Positions 16,624 to 26,240 of a stretch of DNA of 64,000 nt are shown piece by piece. The position numbers and the translations under genes were made by a program. Origin of the DNA: Melioribacter sp. (GTDB lineage Bacteria > Bacteroidota > Ignavibacteria > Ignavibacteriales > Melioribacteraceae). How positions within the stretch are numbered: the first letter of the stretch is position 1; each line of letters opens with the position of its first letter. The notes under the pieces were generated by a model. The model made no database searches. It was not told the DNA's origin and worked only from the letters and a program-made list of their open reading frames with translations. Location of the stretch: the NCBI GenBank assembly GCA_003155655.1, contig PMDS01000026.1:26161-90160 (forward strand), given 5' to 3'.

Positions 16624-17379
16624 ATGCGTAAAAAAATTATTGCCGGAAATTGGAAAATGTATAATGATGTTAACGGCACTGTAAATTTAATTTCTGAGAT
16701 CAAGAAAGTAATGAGCGATAAAAATCTTAATGCAGGATTGATTGTATGTCCCCCTTTCACAAACCTTGAAACAGCTTCTGAATTATTGAAAGACACATCA
16801 ATAAAGCTTGGCGCACAAAATATGTATTTTGAAGAAAGCGGAGCTTTCACAGGTGAAATTTCCCCTTTAATGCTGAAAAGTGTTGGCTGTGAGTTTGTTA
16901 TTCTTGGTCATTCTGAAAGAAGAACAATTTTTGGCGAAGGTGACCAGGTAATCAACAAAAAAATTAAAACTGCAATTAAGCATGCATTAAAACCGATTTT
17001 TTGTATCGGCGAAACTTTAGACGAGAGAGAAAAAGGGGTTACATTCAAAGTAATTGAAACACAGTTAAAAAATGGGTTAGAAGGACTGGGTGAGGGTGAA
17101 TTGGCAAATTTAATTGTTGCCTATGAACCGGTTTGGGCAATCGGAACAGGTAAAGTTGCCACACCGGAACAGGCGCAGGAAGTACATAAATTTATTCGCG
17201 AGCTTATAGCAAAGATGTACTCGCAAAATTTTGCCAGTCAGCTTATTATTCAATATGGAGGCAGTGTTAAACCTGAAAATGCAAAAGAGTTGCTTGGGCA
17301 GGCAGATATAGACGGTGCGCTGGTTGGAGGAGCTTGTTTGAAGGCAGAATCTTTTATAAAAATTGCCGAGGTTTGTTAA
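16624..17379 (+). CDS. tpiA: Triosephosphate isomerase
   Basis: A 251-residue TIM-barrel enzyme that interconverts dihydroxyacetone phosphate and glyceraldehyde 3-phosphate in glycolysis. All catalytic residues are visible: Lys11 in AGNWKMY, His96 in LGHSERR, and Glu168 in VAYEPVWAIGTGK, which is followed by the flexible loop 6. The phosphate-binding YGGSV and GALVGGACL segments close the sequence. Length is standard. A strong terminator follows immediately. Confidence 0.98.
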   Translation: MRKKIIAGNWKMYNDVNGTVNLISEIKKVMSDKNLNAGLIVCPPFTNLETASELLKDTSIKLGAQNMYFEESGAFTGEISPLMLKSVGCEFVILGHSERRTIFGEGDQVINKKIKTAIKHALKPIFCIGETLDEREKGVTFKVIETQLKNGLEGLGEGELANLIVAYEPVWAIGTGKVATPEQAQEVHKFIRELIAKMYSQNFASQLIIQYGGSVKPENAKELLGQADIDGALVGGACLKAESFIKIAEVC

Positions 17380-17403
17380 TTTTAGAAATTCAGAACAAAT
17401 TGC

Positions 17404-17433
17404 AAAATGGGCTCAAATGAGCCCATTTTTTTT
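17404..17433 (+). terminator. Strong intrinsic terminator after tpiA
   Basis: An 11-bp perfect stem, AAAATGGGCTC (17404-17414) with GAGCCCATTTT (17419-17429), AAAT tetraloop and T-run to 17433. It sits 25 bp after the tpiA stop. The ATG inside the left arm, although in frame with the next gene, cannot be a real start. Confidence 0.92.
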
Positions 17434-17544
17434 GAACTTTTCATTGTAAAAAACGGATTTCCGTTGATACCCCGCCCCTCAATTTCGTATATTTGTGCGG
17501 TTTATTTTGGTAATTCGTCCTTTCGGGAGAAAAAGTACATCATC

Positions 17545-20109
17545 ATGACAAAATATCTTAAGTTTTCGCTTGTTTTTCTTCTTTTTATTATTAATTCAGT
17601 CTCCGCTCAAATAAAAATCACTTCTTTACCTCAAAATAAAAATGGAATTTTTGATCCTGTTTTTTATGATAAAAATGAGTTTAGAAATGTTGATTTACTT
17701 ATTAACGGATGGACTGTCTATTCAGAAAATGACCCTGAAAAGCAAGTAACAACTTCTATTCCTGCTTATTTCGAAGGAAAAGAATCCTTAATCTTTGAGA
17801 AGAAAATTACTTTTTCAAGCCAGCAAATTCAAAACTCTCAGTTTGTGCTGGGGTTTTTAGGTGTAAATTACTACGCAGAAATTTCTATAAATGATTATAT
17901 CATTTTTAAACATCCGGGTGGTTCATCTCCTTTTGAAATTGCGCTGCCAAAAGATATTCTAAAAGAAAATTCTTTAATTAAAATTAAGATTAGCAATAAT
18001 CTTGATTCTGAAAGTTCTATTCCTGTTTTGCAAAGATTCTTATTTCCGAACCTGGAAGGGGGTATTTTCAGAGAAGTTTATTTGAAGACTGTTCCTTCTT
18101 TACACATTACATACAACTCATATTCATTTACACTTGACCAGGCATTCTCTAAAGCCACTATTAATTTCCATGTTGGAGTTGGGAACTCTTTATTCAAAAA
18201 TTCTTCACAGACAAAAGATATACTTCTGCGGGTTAGTTTAATTGCAAAAGGATCGGTTTCTCCGCAGACTAAAGCAGATTTCATTCAAACAATTTCGGCT
18301 GAAGATAATGATTTTACTTGTAAACTTGATCTGGCAAATCCATCTCTTTGGACACCAGCAAAACCTAATTATTATTTATGCGAAATAAGTATACTAAAAG
18401 ATGGTCTGGTTGTTGATAAAACTATAAAACAAATAGCTTTCTTTGGATTTGACAAAACTCGCGTTCACTTTTTGCTAAATGGTAATCCATTCACACTACT
18501 TGGTACAACTTATTATTTGGACGAGACTTCATTGCATAGAATGGTATCTTATCAAAAGATAAAGGATGACTTAACATTAATTAAAAATACAGGATTTAAT
18601 GCGGTACGTTTTGCTAAGGCTTTTCCAAATCCATATGCAATAAAACTCTGCCAGGAAATTGGATTGCTTGCTTTAATAGAGCTGCCATTGAATTCTGTTC
18701 CTGAAGAAATTTTTGACAAAAATGATTTCCAACTGCGTGCTTCTAATTTTATGAAAGTTTTTGCAGGAAATTATATTGATTATGGAAATACTTTAATGAT
18801 TGGTGTGGGTAGTTCATTTCTTCCTAATTCTGAATCTACACAGAAATTTATTTCAAGAATGTGTCAATCAATTAGAGATCTTAAAGTTTTAACTTACGCA
18901 TCATTTGTTGGCCCTCAAACAGATGAAATTCCCGGTCTTGATTTATATGGAATAGAATTATACACTTCTCCGGTAGATCTGGCAAAAGACCATCTGCAAA
19001 AAATAATTAATGATTTAGGAAAAAATTCTGTTTTCATTAGCGAACTGACATACCCGAATTACAATGGAGATCAGAATGGATATCTGACAAAAAACTCTTC
19101 CGATGCACAGGCTAAATATTTTTCTGATATGATAAATCTTTCCCGTGATTTAAATTTATCCGGATTCTTTATTAACTCGCTATTTAATTATAATGGCGGG
19201 TTTGCTTCTTTATATGGAAGTTATTCAAATAATCTAATTTATAAGTTTGGCGTGCTTGATTTTTCACGGGATCTAAATTCAATCGGGTATAAAGTACTGT
19301 ACTCTAAGCTTAATGAAAGTTCAAAAGTGACTATTCCGATAGGCACAAGAAAGGACGACAACCCGATAATTTTCATCTTCCTGGCTTTGTTCCTTTCAAT
19401 AATTATGGCTGCTTTAATAAACTTAAAAAAGAAATTCCGTGAGGATTGTTCGAGGGCTTTATTGCGCCCGTATAATTTCTTTTCAGATATACGCGACCAC
19501 AGAATAATTTCAGGGATGCATACACTTGTATTAATGATGATTCAGGCTGGATCTATTTCGCTCCTTTTTACAATTATGTTTTACTACTTACGTACAAACA
19601 TTTTGTTGGAAAAGATTTTTCTCTCTTTTGGATCCCATACATTAATGAAATGGTTAAGTTTTATTTCATGGAACCCAATGATATGTTTTGTGATTTTATT
19701 TTTTGTAATAATCTTAAAATTTGTCGTAATTAGTATTATTGTAAAGGTTACCTCACTTTTCATAAAGACAAAAGTTGAATTTCTGGGTGTTTTATATAGT
19801 GTTATTTGGTCTTTCCTTCCCTTTACTTTATTGCTTCCTGTAGAACTGCTTTTATTTAAAATATTGGTAAATGGAAACTTTACTTACATAATTCTCACCT
19901 TAATCTTTTTCTTCTGTCTTTGGGTAGTTCAAAGATTGATCAAAGGTATCCATGTAATCTTTGACGTTCGCCCATTAACAGTATATTTCTATAGCATATT
20001 ATTCATCATTTTGTTGGTTTGTGGGGTAATTTTTAAATACCAGTTCACAAATTCAACGCTTTACTACATTACAAACGCTGTAAAGCAATACAAAGTGATG
20101 ATTTTCTAG
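17545..20109 (+). CDS. GH2-like secreted protein fused to a C-terminal six-helix membrane domain
   Basis: From ATG 17545 (854 residues) the order is: signal peptide (1-21, ending SVSAQ); a jelly-roll sugar-binding domain with FLGVNYYAEISINDYIIFKHPGG; an immunoglobulin-like domain; and a TIM-barrel part opening with GNPFTLLGTTYYLDET. About six transmembrane helices follow (first near 606-628, the rest about 655-832). The first three parts resemble glycoside hydrolase family 2. However, the usual Gly-Asn-Glu acid/base motif is replaced by GVGSS (residues 420-424, Ser424 at the Glu position), while a nucleophile-like Glu500 (FISEL) is present. It may be a binding protein or a changed enzyme tethered to the inner membrane. 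The frame extends upstream to an ATG inside the tpiA terminator, which I reject. smc follows 9 bp later. Confidence 0.8.
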   Translation: MTKYLKFSLVFLLFIINSVSAQIKITSLPQNKNGIFDPVFYDKNEFRNVDLLINGWTVYSENDPEKQVTTSIPAYFEGKESLIFEKKITFSSQQIQNSQFVLGFLGVNYYAEISINDYIIFKHPGGSSPFEIALPKDILKENSLIKIKISNNLDSESSIPVLQRFLFPNLEGGIFREVYLKTVPSLHITYNSYSFTLDQAFSKATINFHVGVGNSLFKNSSQTKDILLRVSLIAKGSVSPQTKADFIQTISAEDNDFTCKLDLANPSLWTPAKPNYYLCEISILKDGLVVDKTIKQIAFFGFDKTRVHFLLNGNPFTLLGTTYYLDETSLHRMVSYQKIKDDLTLIKNTGFNAVRFAKAFPNPYAIKLCQEIGLLALIELPLNSVPEEIFDKNDFQLRASNFMKVFAGNYIDYGNTLMIGVGSSFLPNSESTQKFISRMCQSIRDLKVLTYASFVGPQTDEIPGLDLYGIELYTSPVDLAKDHLQKIINDLGKNSVFISELTYPNYNGDQNGYLTKNSSDAQAKYFSDMINLSRDLNLSGFFINSLFNYNGGFASLYGSYSNNLIYKFGVLDFSRDLNSIGYKVLYSKLNESSKVTIPIGTRKDDNPIIFIFLALFLSIIMAALINLKKKFREDCSRALLRPYNFFSDIRDHRIISGMHTLVLMMIQAGSISLLFTIMFYYLRTNILLEKIFLSFGSHTLMKWLSFISWNPMICFVILFFVIILKFVVISIIVKVTSLFIKTKVEFLGVLYSVIWSFLPFTLLLPVELLLFKILVNGNFTYIILTLIFFFCLWVVQRLIKGIHVIFDVRPLTVYFYSILFIILLVCGVIFKYQFTNSTLYYITNAVKQYKVMIF

Positions 20110-20118
20110 AGGTCATAA

Positions 20119-23100
20119 TTGTTTTTATCCAAGTTAGAAATATTTGGTTTCAAGTCTTTTGCCAATAAGACAAGTATAAATTTCAACCGTGGTATAACGG
20201 GTATTGTAGGTCCTAATGGCTGCGGCAAAACAAACATTGTAGACGCAATTCGCTGGGTTCTTGGCGAACAGAAAACTGCTACTCTTAGAAGTGATAAAAT
20301 GGAGAATGTAATTTTCAACGGAACCAGAGAAAAAAAGCCAATGGGTATGTCCGAAGTTTCATTAACTCTTGTAAATGACAAAGGTGTTTTACCAACAGAA
20401 TATTCTGAAGTTACAATTACTAGAAGGATCTTCCGTTCCGGCGAAAGTGAATACCTCCTCAATAAAAATCTTTGCAGGCTTAAGGATATTACCAACTTGT
20501 TCATGGATACAGGAATAGGTGCAAATGCATATTCCGTTATTGAATTAAAAATGGTTGAAACAATTCTAAGCAGCAAAACCGAGGAAAGAAGAAAATTATT
20601 TGAAGAAGCTGCCGGTGTCAATAAGTATAAATTACGACGCCGCCTTTCTCTAAAAAAACTTGACGACGTTAAGGCTGATCTTACACGCGTAAATGATATT
20701 GTTTCTGAGGTTGAAAAAACTGTTCGTTCGCTTGAAAGGCAAGCAAAACGAGCCGATCAGTTTACTCAAATACAGTCTGTTCTTAGAGATAAAGAAGTTG
20801 ATCTTGCAGAACGGGAATTTGTTCAATTACAAAAATATCTTACTGCTCTCAAAGAAGATATTTCGCAATCGACTGTCAAGAAAGACCAGATTGATGTTGA
20901 TATAAGGAAAATCGAAAATGAATTAATTGAATTTCGCAACCAGATTAATTCAATTGATTCTGAACTTCAGCTTAAACGTAACGAACTTTCAAAGAATACC
21001 GAACTGCTTCACAATGCACAAAAAAATATTTCCGTTTCTGAAGAACGCTTAAAATCACTTGAGTATAATCACGACCGCCTTATTAAGGAAATTGAGGAGT
21101 TTGGTTTTCAATTAGAAGAAACCGATGAAGACATTCTGCAAAACAATGAACAGCTTCAAACTCTTTTACAAAATTTTGAAGTTATGACTCAAGAAATTGC
21201 AGAAAACGAACATTCCGTTTTATTTAAAAAAGAGCTGCTCGAACAAAAGCGCGCTGCGCTCAAGCAGTTAAGTGAAGAAAAATTTGAATTACTTCGCGTG
21301 ATTTCTGAAAAGGACAATTTCTCATCCGGTATTAAAAAAGAACTTGATAGTCATAACTCTAACATTGAAAAATTAAATCTGAAGATCCAGAACATTACTA
21401 CTACAATAGCAAAGACTGTTGGGTTTATTGAGGAGCTCAATGTTGAAAAAGCCAGTGCTGAAAAGAAACTTACAGAGGCCGGTTTATTAATAACGTTGCG
21501 TCAGAACGAAAAAGAAGAACTTGAAAAAGAACTAAACAAACTCAAGCAAAATGAGATTGAGCAAAAAACTTTTCTTGCAGGTTTGAAAGAAAAAATAAAT
21601 TTTTTGCAAACTCTTATTACCAATCTTGAAGGAATATCTAAAGGCGCAAAAATTCTTCTTGAAAATAATGAGTGGACAAATAAGAATAGAAATATTTTTG
21701 CTGATGCAGGCAACACACAAGAGAAATACCGTTTTGCCCTGGAAGCTGCTCTTAAATCTGTTCTTAATAATTTGCTTGTAGATAATTTTAAAGACCTTAA
21801 AAATGCTGTTGACTACCTGCGCAAAAATGATCTTGGTAAAGCTTCCTTTTATCTGCTACGCTCTTCCAATAGTCTTAAAAAATCATTTACTGAAAGGCTT
21901 CTGGAGCTTAACCTAAAGAGAAAATCCAAAAAGCTTTCTAAAGAAAAATCTTTTATTGGCTGGGCGCACGATTTTGTTGAAAGCGATAAAACATGGCAGC
22001 CATTTTTCAACCAGGCCCTTGCAAGAATAGCAGTAACACAAGATTTGAAATCAGCTTTAATATTGAATGGGAAATATCCCGAATTCCATTTTACTACGCT
22101 TGACGGCGATTTAATACAACAAAGCGGCATTGTTGAAGCTGGTTCCCTGCCCAAGCAAGATGAAACTCTTTTTGGACGCCGCCAGCTTTTAGATAGCTTG
22201 AAAAAGGAATATCCAAAGTATGAAACCGAACTTGTAAAGTTACAGGCTCTTATTTCTGAAACTGAAGGAAAAATTTCCCGCATTGATCTTAAAAATTTAA
22301 ATGATGCCGAGAAATTGATTGCAAATGATGTTTCAAATATTGAAAAACAAATTTCTCAGCTTGAATTCGAAAAGACTAAAGCAAACGAGGAAATTGAATT
22401 ATCCCGTAAAGAAATTCAGGAGTTTGTTGATAAATCAAATTCTCTCGACTCGCAAGCTGTTCAAATTGGAAACGAAATAATTGGATTAGTTGAGAACAAA
22501 AACGTTCTTGAAAACAACATTAGAAATGTCGAAAATGATTGTAACAGTTTTGAACTGGAGTTTAATTCATTTGTTGAACAACAGAATGAGCGTAAATTGG
22601 AGTCTGAAAGGATCAAAGGCCAGACTGAAAACAAACGAAATTCAATTAAACGTTCTGAAGAGAATAAAGAAGTTATACATTCCGGAATTGAGAAACGCAA
22701 AAATGATCTTGAGCAAAATCTTGCTGAAAAAACAACTCTTACCGGAATTATTGATCAAACAAAAGATGAACTTGGTTCCATCAACGTAATGCATTCGGCC
22801 CTGCTCGATGAAGAAAAAGAAATTGGTGCTAAACTTAAAATTGTTAAAGATGAAGCAGCCCGGTACGAAGGTCAATTAAATAATTTAAGAAATGAACGGC
22901 AATTAATCTCCGATAGTGTTCATTCTTTGGAAGTCAAAGAGACCGAATTTAATTTTAAGGTTGAAGGTCTGCTTGGACACATAAAAGAAAATTATTCAAT
23001 TGAATTATCCATTAAACAGTTTGATGATTTAGATACGTTTAACTTTGCCGAAGCTACTGAGGAAGTTCAAAAATTAAAAGAGAAATTGAAAAATTTGGGG

Positions 23101-23718
23101 CCTGTAAACCTGCTTGCATATTCAGAATACGATGAAGAAAGAATCCGCTTGGATTTTTTACACAAGCAGCGTGATGATCTTGTAGACTCTGAAAAGGATT
23201 TGATCAATACAATAAATGAAATTAATGAAACTGCTCAAAAACTTTTTATGGATACATTCGATCTAATCCGTCAGAATTTTATCCAGATTTTCCAAACATT
23301 GTTCGATCCGGGTGACGAAGCTGACTTAACTCTTGAAGAGGGAGTTGACCCGCTTGAAGGTAAAATTGAAATTATGGCAAAACCAAAAGGAAAACGTCCC
23401 ACTTCAATTGAACTTCTGTCAGGAGGAGAAAAAACATTAACGGCTACTGCTCTCTTATTTGCAATCTATCTTGTTAAACCAAGTCCGTTTTGCATTCTTG
23501 ATGAAGTTGACGCACCACTTGACGATGCAAATATTGACAGATTTACAAAATTAATAAAAGAGTTTAGTACCAAGACTCAGTTTATTATTGTAACACACAA
23601 CAAACGCACAATGGAATCGTCGGAAACCATGTATGGCGTAACTATGCAGGAGGAAGGAATTTCAAAACTGGTAGGCGTTCGGTTTGAAGAAATTCCGGCA
23701 AACTATGAACCTCAATAA
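20119..23718 (+). CDS. smc: Chromosome segregation protein SMC
   Basis: A 1199-residue SMC ATPase of the condensin complex, which organises and compacts the chromosome. Seen: N-terminal LEIFGFKSFA and Walker A GPNGCGKT (31-38); a long coiled coil; a hinge region about 500-680; returning coiled coil rich in Lys/Glu; then the signature LLSGGEKTLTATALLFA (about 1098) and Walker B FCILDEVDAPLDDANIDRF (about 1125), ending with VTHNKRTM. The start is TTG 20119, supported by AGAGGT upstream and by the family N-terminus MxLxKLEIxGFKSF. No scpA/scpB genes are next to it. Confidence 0.96.
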   Translation: MFLSKLEIFGFKSFANKTSINFNRGITGIVGPNGCGKTNIVDAIRWVLGEQKTATLRSDKMENVIFNGTREKKPMGMSEVSLTLVNDKGVLPTEYSEVTITRRIFRSGESEYLLNKNLCRLKDITNLFMDTGIGANAYSVIELKMVETILSSKTEERRKLFEEAAGVNKYKLRRRLSLKKLDDVKADLTRVNDIVSEVEKTVRSLERQAKRADQFTQIQSVLRDKEVDLAEREFVQLQKYLTALKEDISQSTVKKDQIDVDIRKIENELIEFRNQINSIDSELQLKRNELSKNTELLHNAQKNISVSEERLKSLEYNHDRLIKEIEEFGFQLEETDEDILQNNEQLQTLLQNFEVMTQEIAENEHSVLFKKELLEQKRAALKQLSEEKFELLRVISEKDNFSSGIKKELDSHNSNIEKLNLKIQNITTTIAKTVGFIEELNVEKASAEKKLTEAGLLITLRQNEKEELEKELNKLKQNEIEQKTFLAGLKEKINFLQTLITNLEGISKGAKILLENNEWTNKNRNIFADAGNTQEKYRFALEAALKSVLNNLLVDNFKDLKNAVDYLRKNDLGKASFYLLRSSNSLKKSFTERLLELNLKRKSKKLSKEKSFIGWAHDFVESDKTWQPFFNQALARIAVTQDLKSALILNGKYPEFHFTTLDGDLIQQSGIVEAGSLPKQDETLFGRRQLLDSLKKEYPKYETELVKLQALISETEGKISRIDLKNLNDAEKLIANDVSNIEKQISQLEFEKTKANEEIELSRKEIQEFVDKSNSLDSQAVQIGNEIIGLVENKNVLENNIRNVENDCNSFELEFNSFVEQQNERKLESERIKGQTENKRNSIKRSEENKEVIHSGIEKRKNDLEQNLAEKTTLTGIIDQTKDELGSINVMHSALLDEEKEIGAKLKIVKDEAARYEGQLNNLRNERQLISDSVHSLEVKETEFNFKVEGLLGHIKENYSIELSIKQFDDLDTFNFAEATEEVQKLKEKLKNLGPVNLLAYSEYDEERIRLDFLHKQRDDLVDSEKDLINTINEINETAQKLFMDTFDLIRQNFIQIFQTLFDPGDEADLTLEEGVDPLEGKIEIMAKPKGKRPTSIELLSGGEKTLTATALLFAIYLVKPSPFCILDEVDAPLDDANIDRFTKLIKEFSTKTQFIIVTHNKRTMESSETMYGVTMQEEGISKLVGVRFEEIPANYEPQ

Positions 23719-24433
23719 TAATTCATTCAAAATATTTGTTGATTTCGACGGAACCATCTCGCAGAAAGATGTTGGCGAACAAATGTTTCTGCGTTTTGGA
23801 GATGTTGAAAAAGCTAATGAGATCGCTGTTAAGTGGATGAATTTCACATTAAAAGCTACCGATGCGTGGACACAAACCTGCAATACGGTTAAAGATTTTA
23901 ATCACGACGAATTTGACACTTTTCTTAATGAAATAAAGATAGATGAAGGCTTTAAAAATTTTTTTGGATGGTGCGGTAAGAATGGATATGAAATAAAAGT
24001 TTTAAGTGATGGTTTCGATTATTATATCAAAAAGTTCTTATTGCGGGAAGGTTTACAAAATCTTGAAGTACATACCAACACACTTGCATTTGGGACTAAC
24101 AACGAACTGAAGCCCATTTTTCCATTTACCGATGAAGAATGCAGCAAGTGTGCCAACTGTAAGAGAAATCACATTCTAAATTTCAGCGGCGATGATGACT
24201 ATACAGTTTATATTGGCGACGGATTTACAGATTTCTGTCCCGCACAATTCTGCGATTTTGTTTTTGCAAAAGGATCATTGTTAAAATATTGCGAGAAAAA
24301 TAGAATCACTTATTTCCCGTATACTACGTTCAATGATGTTCTTAAAAAAATGGATGAGCTTAAAGGAAAAAAACGTTTGCGGAAAAGACATCAAGCAGAA
24401 CTAAAAAGACGGGAAGTTTTTATTCAAGGATGA
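23705..24433 (+). CDS. HAD-IB family phosphatase, MtnX-like
   Basis: A 242-residue haloacid dehalogenase-type phosphatase. The catalytic loop FVDFDGTIS has nucleophile Asp13 and acid Asp15. A motif II-like VLSDGFDYYI and motif IV YIGDGFTDFCPA are present, and a Cys-rich insert (CSKCANC) sits between them. The sequence resembles MtnX (2-hydroxy-3-keto-5-methylthiopentenyl-1-phosphate phosphatase of methionine salvage) and phosphoserine phosphatase-like proteins. No other methionine salvage gene is nearby, so the substrate is open. ATG 23705 overlaps the end of smc by 14 bp; a TTG at 23684 is less likely. The C-terminus is strongly basic. Confidence 0.8.
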   Translation: MNLNNNSFKIFVDFDGTISQKDVGEQMFLRFGDVEKANEIAVKWMNFTLKATDAWTQTCNTVKDFNHDEFDTFLNEIKIDEGFKNFFGWCGKNGYEIKVLSDGFDYYIKKFLLREGLQNLEVHTNTLAFGTNNELKPIFPFTDEECSKCANCKRNHILNFSGDDDYTVYIGDGFTDFCPAQFCDFVFAKGSLLKYCEKNRITYFPYTTFNDVLKKMDELKGKKRLRKRHQAELKRREVFIQG

Positions 24434-24442
24434 AAAACTATA

Positions 24443-24512
24443 GTATTTAGTAGTTAGTCCGCCGCGGTGGATTAGTCCTTAGACTAAAAGCTTAAATCTA
24501 GATACTAAATAC
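24443..24512. repeat. Inverted repeat flanking a short hairpin
   Basis: GTATTTAGTA (24443-24452) is exactly complementary to TACTAAATAC (24503-24512). The 50-bp interior contains CCGCCGCGG and TTAGTCCTTAGACTAA, itself a dyad. No T-run follows. It looks like an intergenic palindromic repeat rather than a terminator. Confidence 0.6.
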
Positions 24513-24525
24513 CAGGTATTTGAAA

Positions 24526-25107
24526 ATGAATCTAAATGCTCAAAAAATATTTAAGTACAGGAGTTACACTCCTCTGCCATTTTTATTATTAATGATAATA
24601 TTTCAACATGCTACAATAATAAGCATGATAATTGGATTTGCTGTTGCACTTTTTGGAGAATTCTGGCGTCTGTGGGGAGTATGTTACGCCGGCAGCGAAA
24701 CACGCACTACTAACGGTGTAGGGGCAACATTTCTTGTTGTTACCGGACCTTATGCCCATGTACGCAATCCTCTCTATATTGGCAATATGATGATGTATCT
24801 GGGAATTGGAATTATGTCAATGTCCTTATTCCCTTATCTTCAGATAATAGCGCTGTTGTTTTTCTTCTGGCAGTATTCAGTAATAATCAGTGAGGAAGAG
24901 AATTTTTTAAAAGGGAAATATGAGAAAAATTTTGAGAATTTTTTGAATTCTGTTCCAAAACTGATTCCAAAAATAACTAAATATGAAAATCCTGGTTTGG
25001 CACAGCCGCCTTTTGAATTAAAAAAGGGTTTGCGTTCAGAAAGAAGAACGTTCCAGGCATTTGGAATAATAATTTTAATTGTAATAATACGATACGCATT
25101 AAGTTGA
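24526..25107 (+). CDS. Isoprenylcysteine carboxyl methyltransferase-like membrane protein
   Basis: A 193-residue integral membrane protein with about four to five helices and the SAM-binding core of the ICMT/phospholipid methyltransferase family: GPYAHVRNPLYIGNMMMYLG, followed by EEENFLKGKYEKNFENF and a final VPKLIP segment. Bacterial members methylate unknown lipids or isoprenoids, so the substrate is not assigned. ATG 24526 is preferred over the TTG two codons earlier. Its stop codon overlaps the TTG start of lpxB by four bases, so it is translated together with the lipid A genes. Confidence 0.82.
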   Translation: MNLNAQKIFKYRSYTPLPFLLLMIIFQHATIISMIIGFAVALFGEFWRLWGVCYAGSETRTTNGVGATFLVVTGPYAHVRNPLYIGNMMMYLGIGIMSMSLFPYLQIIALLFFFWQYSVIISEEENFLKGKYEKNFENFLNSVPKLIPKITKYENPGLAQPPFELKKGLRSERRTFQAFGIIILIVIIRYALS

Positions 25108-26240
25108 ATAAAAAATTAATGATAATAGCCGGTGAAGCTTCCGGTGACCTGCATGGTGCCAGTCTGATTAAGGAATTAAAATTAATGGATTCCTCAATCG
25201 ATATATTTGGTATTGGTGGAGACAAAATGATTGCCGCCGGAATGAATGCGCAATATCATATCAAGCAGATGGCTTTTCTTGGATTTGTTGAAGTGCTTAA
25301 GCATCTTCCTTTTATAACCAAGGTTAGAAAGGAACTTCTTCAAAAAATATCGGAGGAAAACATCAATACAATCGTTTTGATTGATTATCCGGGTTTTAAC
25401 CTGAACATAGCAAAAAGACTTGATGAGCTGGGGAAAAAAGTAATTTATTATATATCGCCGCAGGTTTGGGCCTGGGGTAAAGGAAGAATTGATAAGATAA
25501 GAGAAGTTGTTGATGAAATGCTCGTTGTCTTTCCTTTTGAAGAAAAGATGTATAAGAAATATGGTGTTAACGTTAAGTATGTGGGTCATCCTTTAATTGA
25601 ACATGTTGAAAATTATTCTTACTTAAGCAAAAAGGAGTTTTTTAACAAGTTTAAATTAGATGATAAAAAAGAAATCCTGCTTTTACTGCCGGGAAGCAGG
25701 AAGCATGAAATAGCAAAAATATTTCCGGAGTGTATTTCCGCAGCTTCAAAGCTTGCCCGCGAATTCAATTTGCAAGTAGTTGTTGCATGCGCAGAGAATA
25801 TCAATGAAGATACATTCAGCACATTGACCAAAGAAAATAATTTCAAGATTGTTAAAGGATTTACATACGATTTGATGAAGTATTCATCTTTGGGAATAAT
25901 AAAATCCGGCACTTCAACATTGGAGGCGGGATTATTCCAATTGCCGTTTATTGTTGTCTATTCAACAAATTATTTCACTTATTGGCTGGGAAGAATTGTT
26001 GTGCAGATAAAAAATATTGCAATGGCAAATATAATTCTCGAAGAGAATGTTATTAATGAGCTGATTCAATATGACGTTAATGAAGAAAATATTTACTCAA
26101 AGTGCAGTGCAATTTTGAAAGACAAGAAAAAATACGATTCAATAAAGCAAAAACTTGGATTAATAAAAGAAAGACTTGGCGGACCAGGAGCTTCTATTAA
26201 TGCTGCCCGGTCAATTTATGCTGTGTTAAATGAAGCTTAG
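25104..26240 (+). CDS. lpxB: Lipid-A-disaccharide synthase
   Basis: A 378-residue GT19 glycosyltransferase that condenses UDP-2,3-diacylglucosamine with lipid X to form lipid A disaccharide 1-phosphate at the inner membrane. The N-terminal IIAGEASGDLHG signature, the GIGGDKMIAAGM loop, YYISPQVWAWGKGR, VGHPL, LLPGSRKHEI and the late KSGTSTLEA and GGPGAS motifs are all present. The TTG at 25104 overlaps the previous stop (TTGA). ATG 25119 would give MIIAGEASGD and is an alternative. It is the first of three coupled lipid A-related genes. Confidence 0.95.
   Translation: MNKKLMIIAGEASGDLHGASLIKELKLMDSSIDIFGIGGDKMIAAGMNAQYHIKQMAFLGFVEVLKHLPFITKVRKELLQKISEENINTIVLIDYPGFNLNIAKRLDELGKKVIYYISPQVWAWGKGRIDKIREVVDEMLVVFPFEEKMYKKYGVNVKYVGHPLIEHVENYSYLSKKEFFNKFKLDDKKEILLLLPGSRKHEIAKIFPECISAASKLAREFNLQVVVACAENINEDTFSTLTKENNFKIVKGFTYDLMKYSSLGIIKSGTSTLEAGLFQLPFIVVYSTNYFTYWLGRIVVQIKNIAMANIILEENVINELIQYDVNEENIYSKCSAILKDKKKYDSIKQKLGLIKERLGGPGASINAARSIYAVLNEA

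Noticed and set aside
17407-17544. N-terminal extension of the GH2-like protein
   Set aside because: The ATG lies inside the tpiA terminator stem, and the added residues precede a proper signal peptide that begins at 17545.
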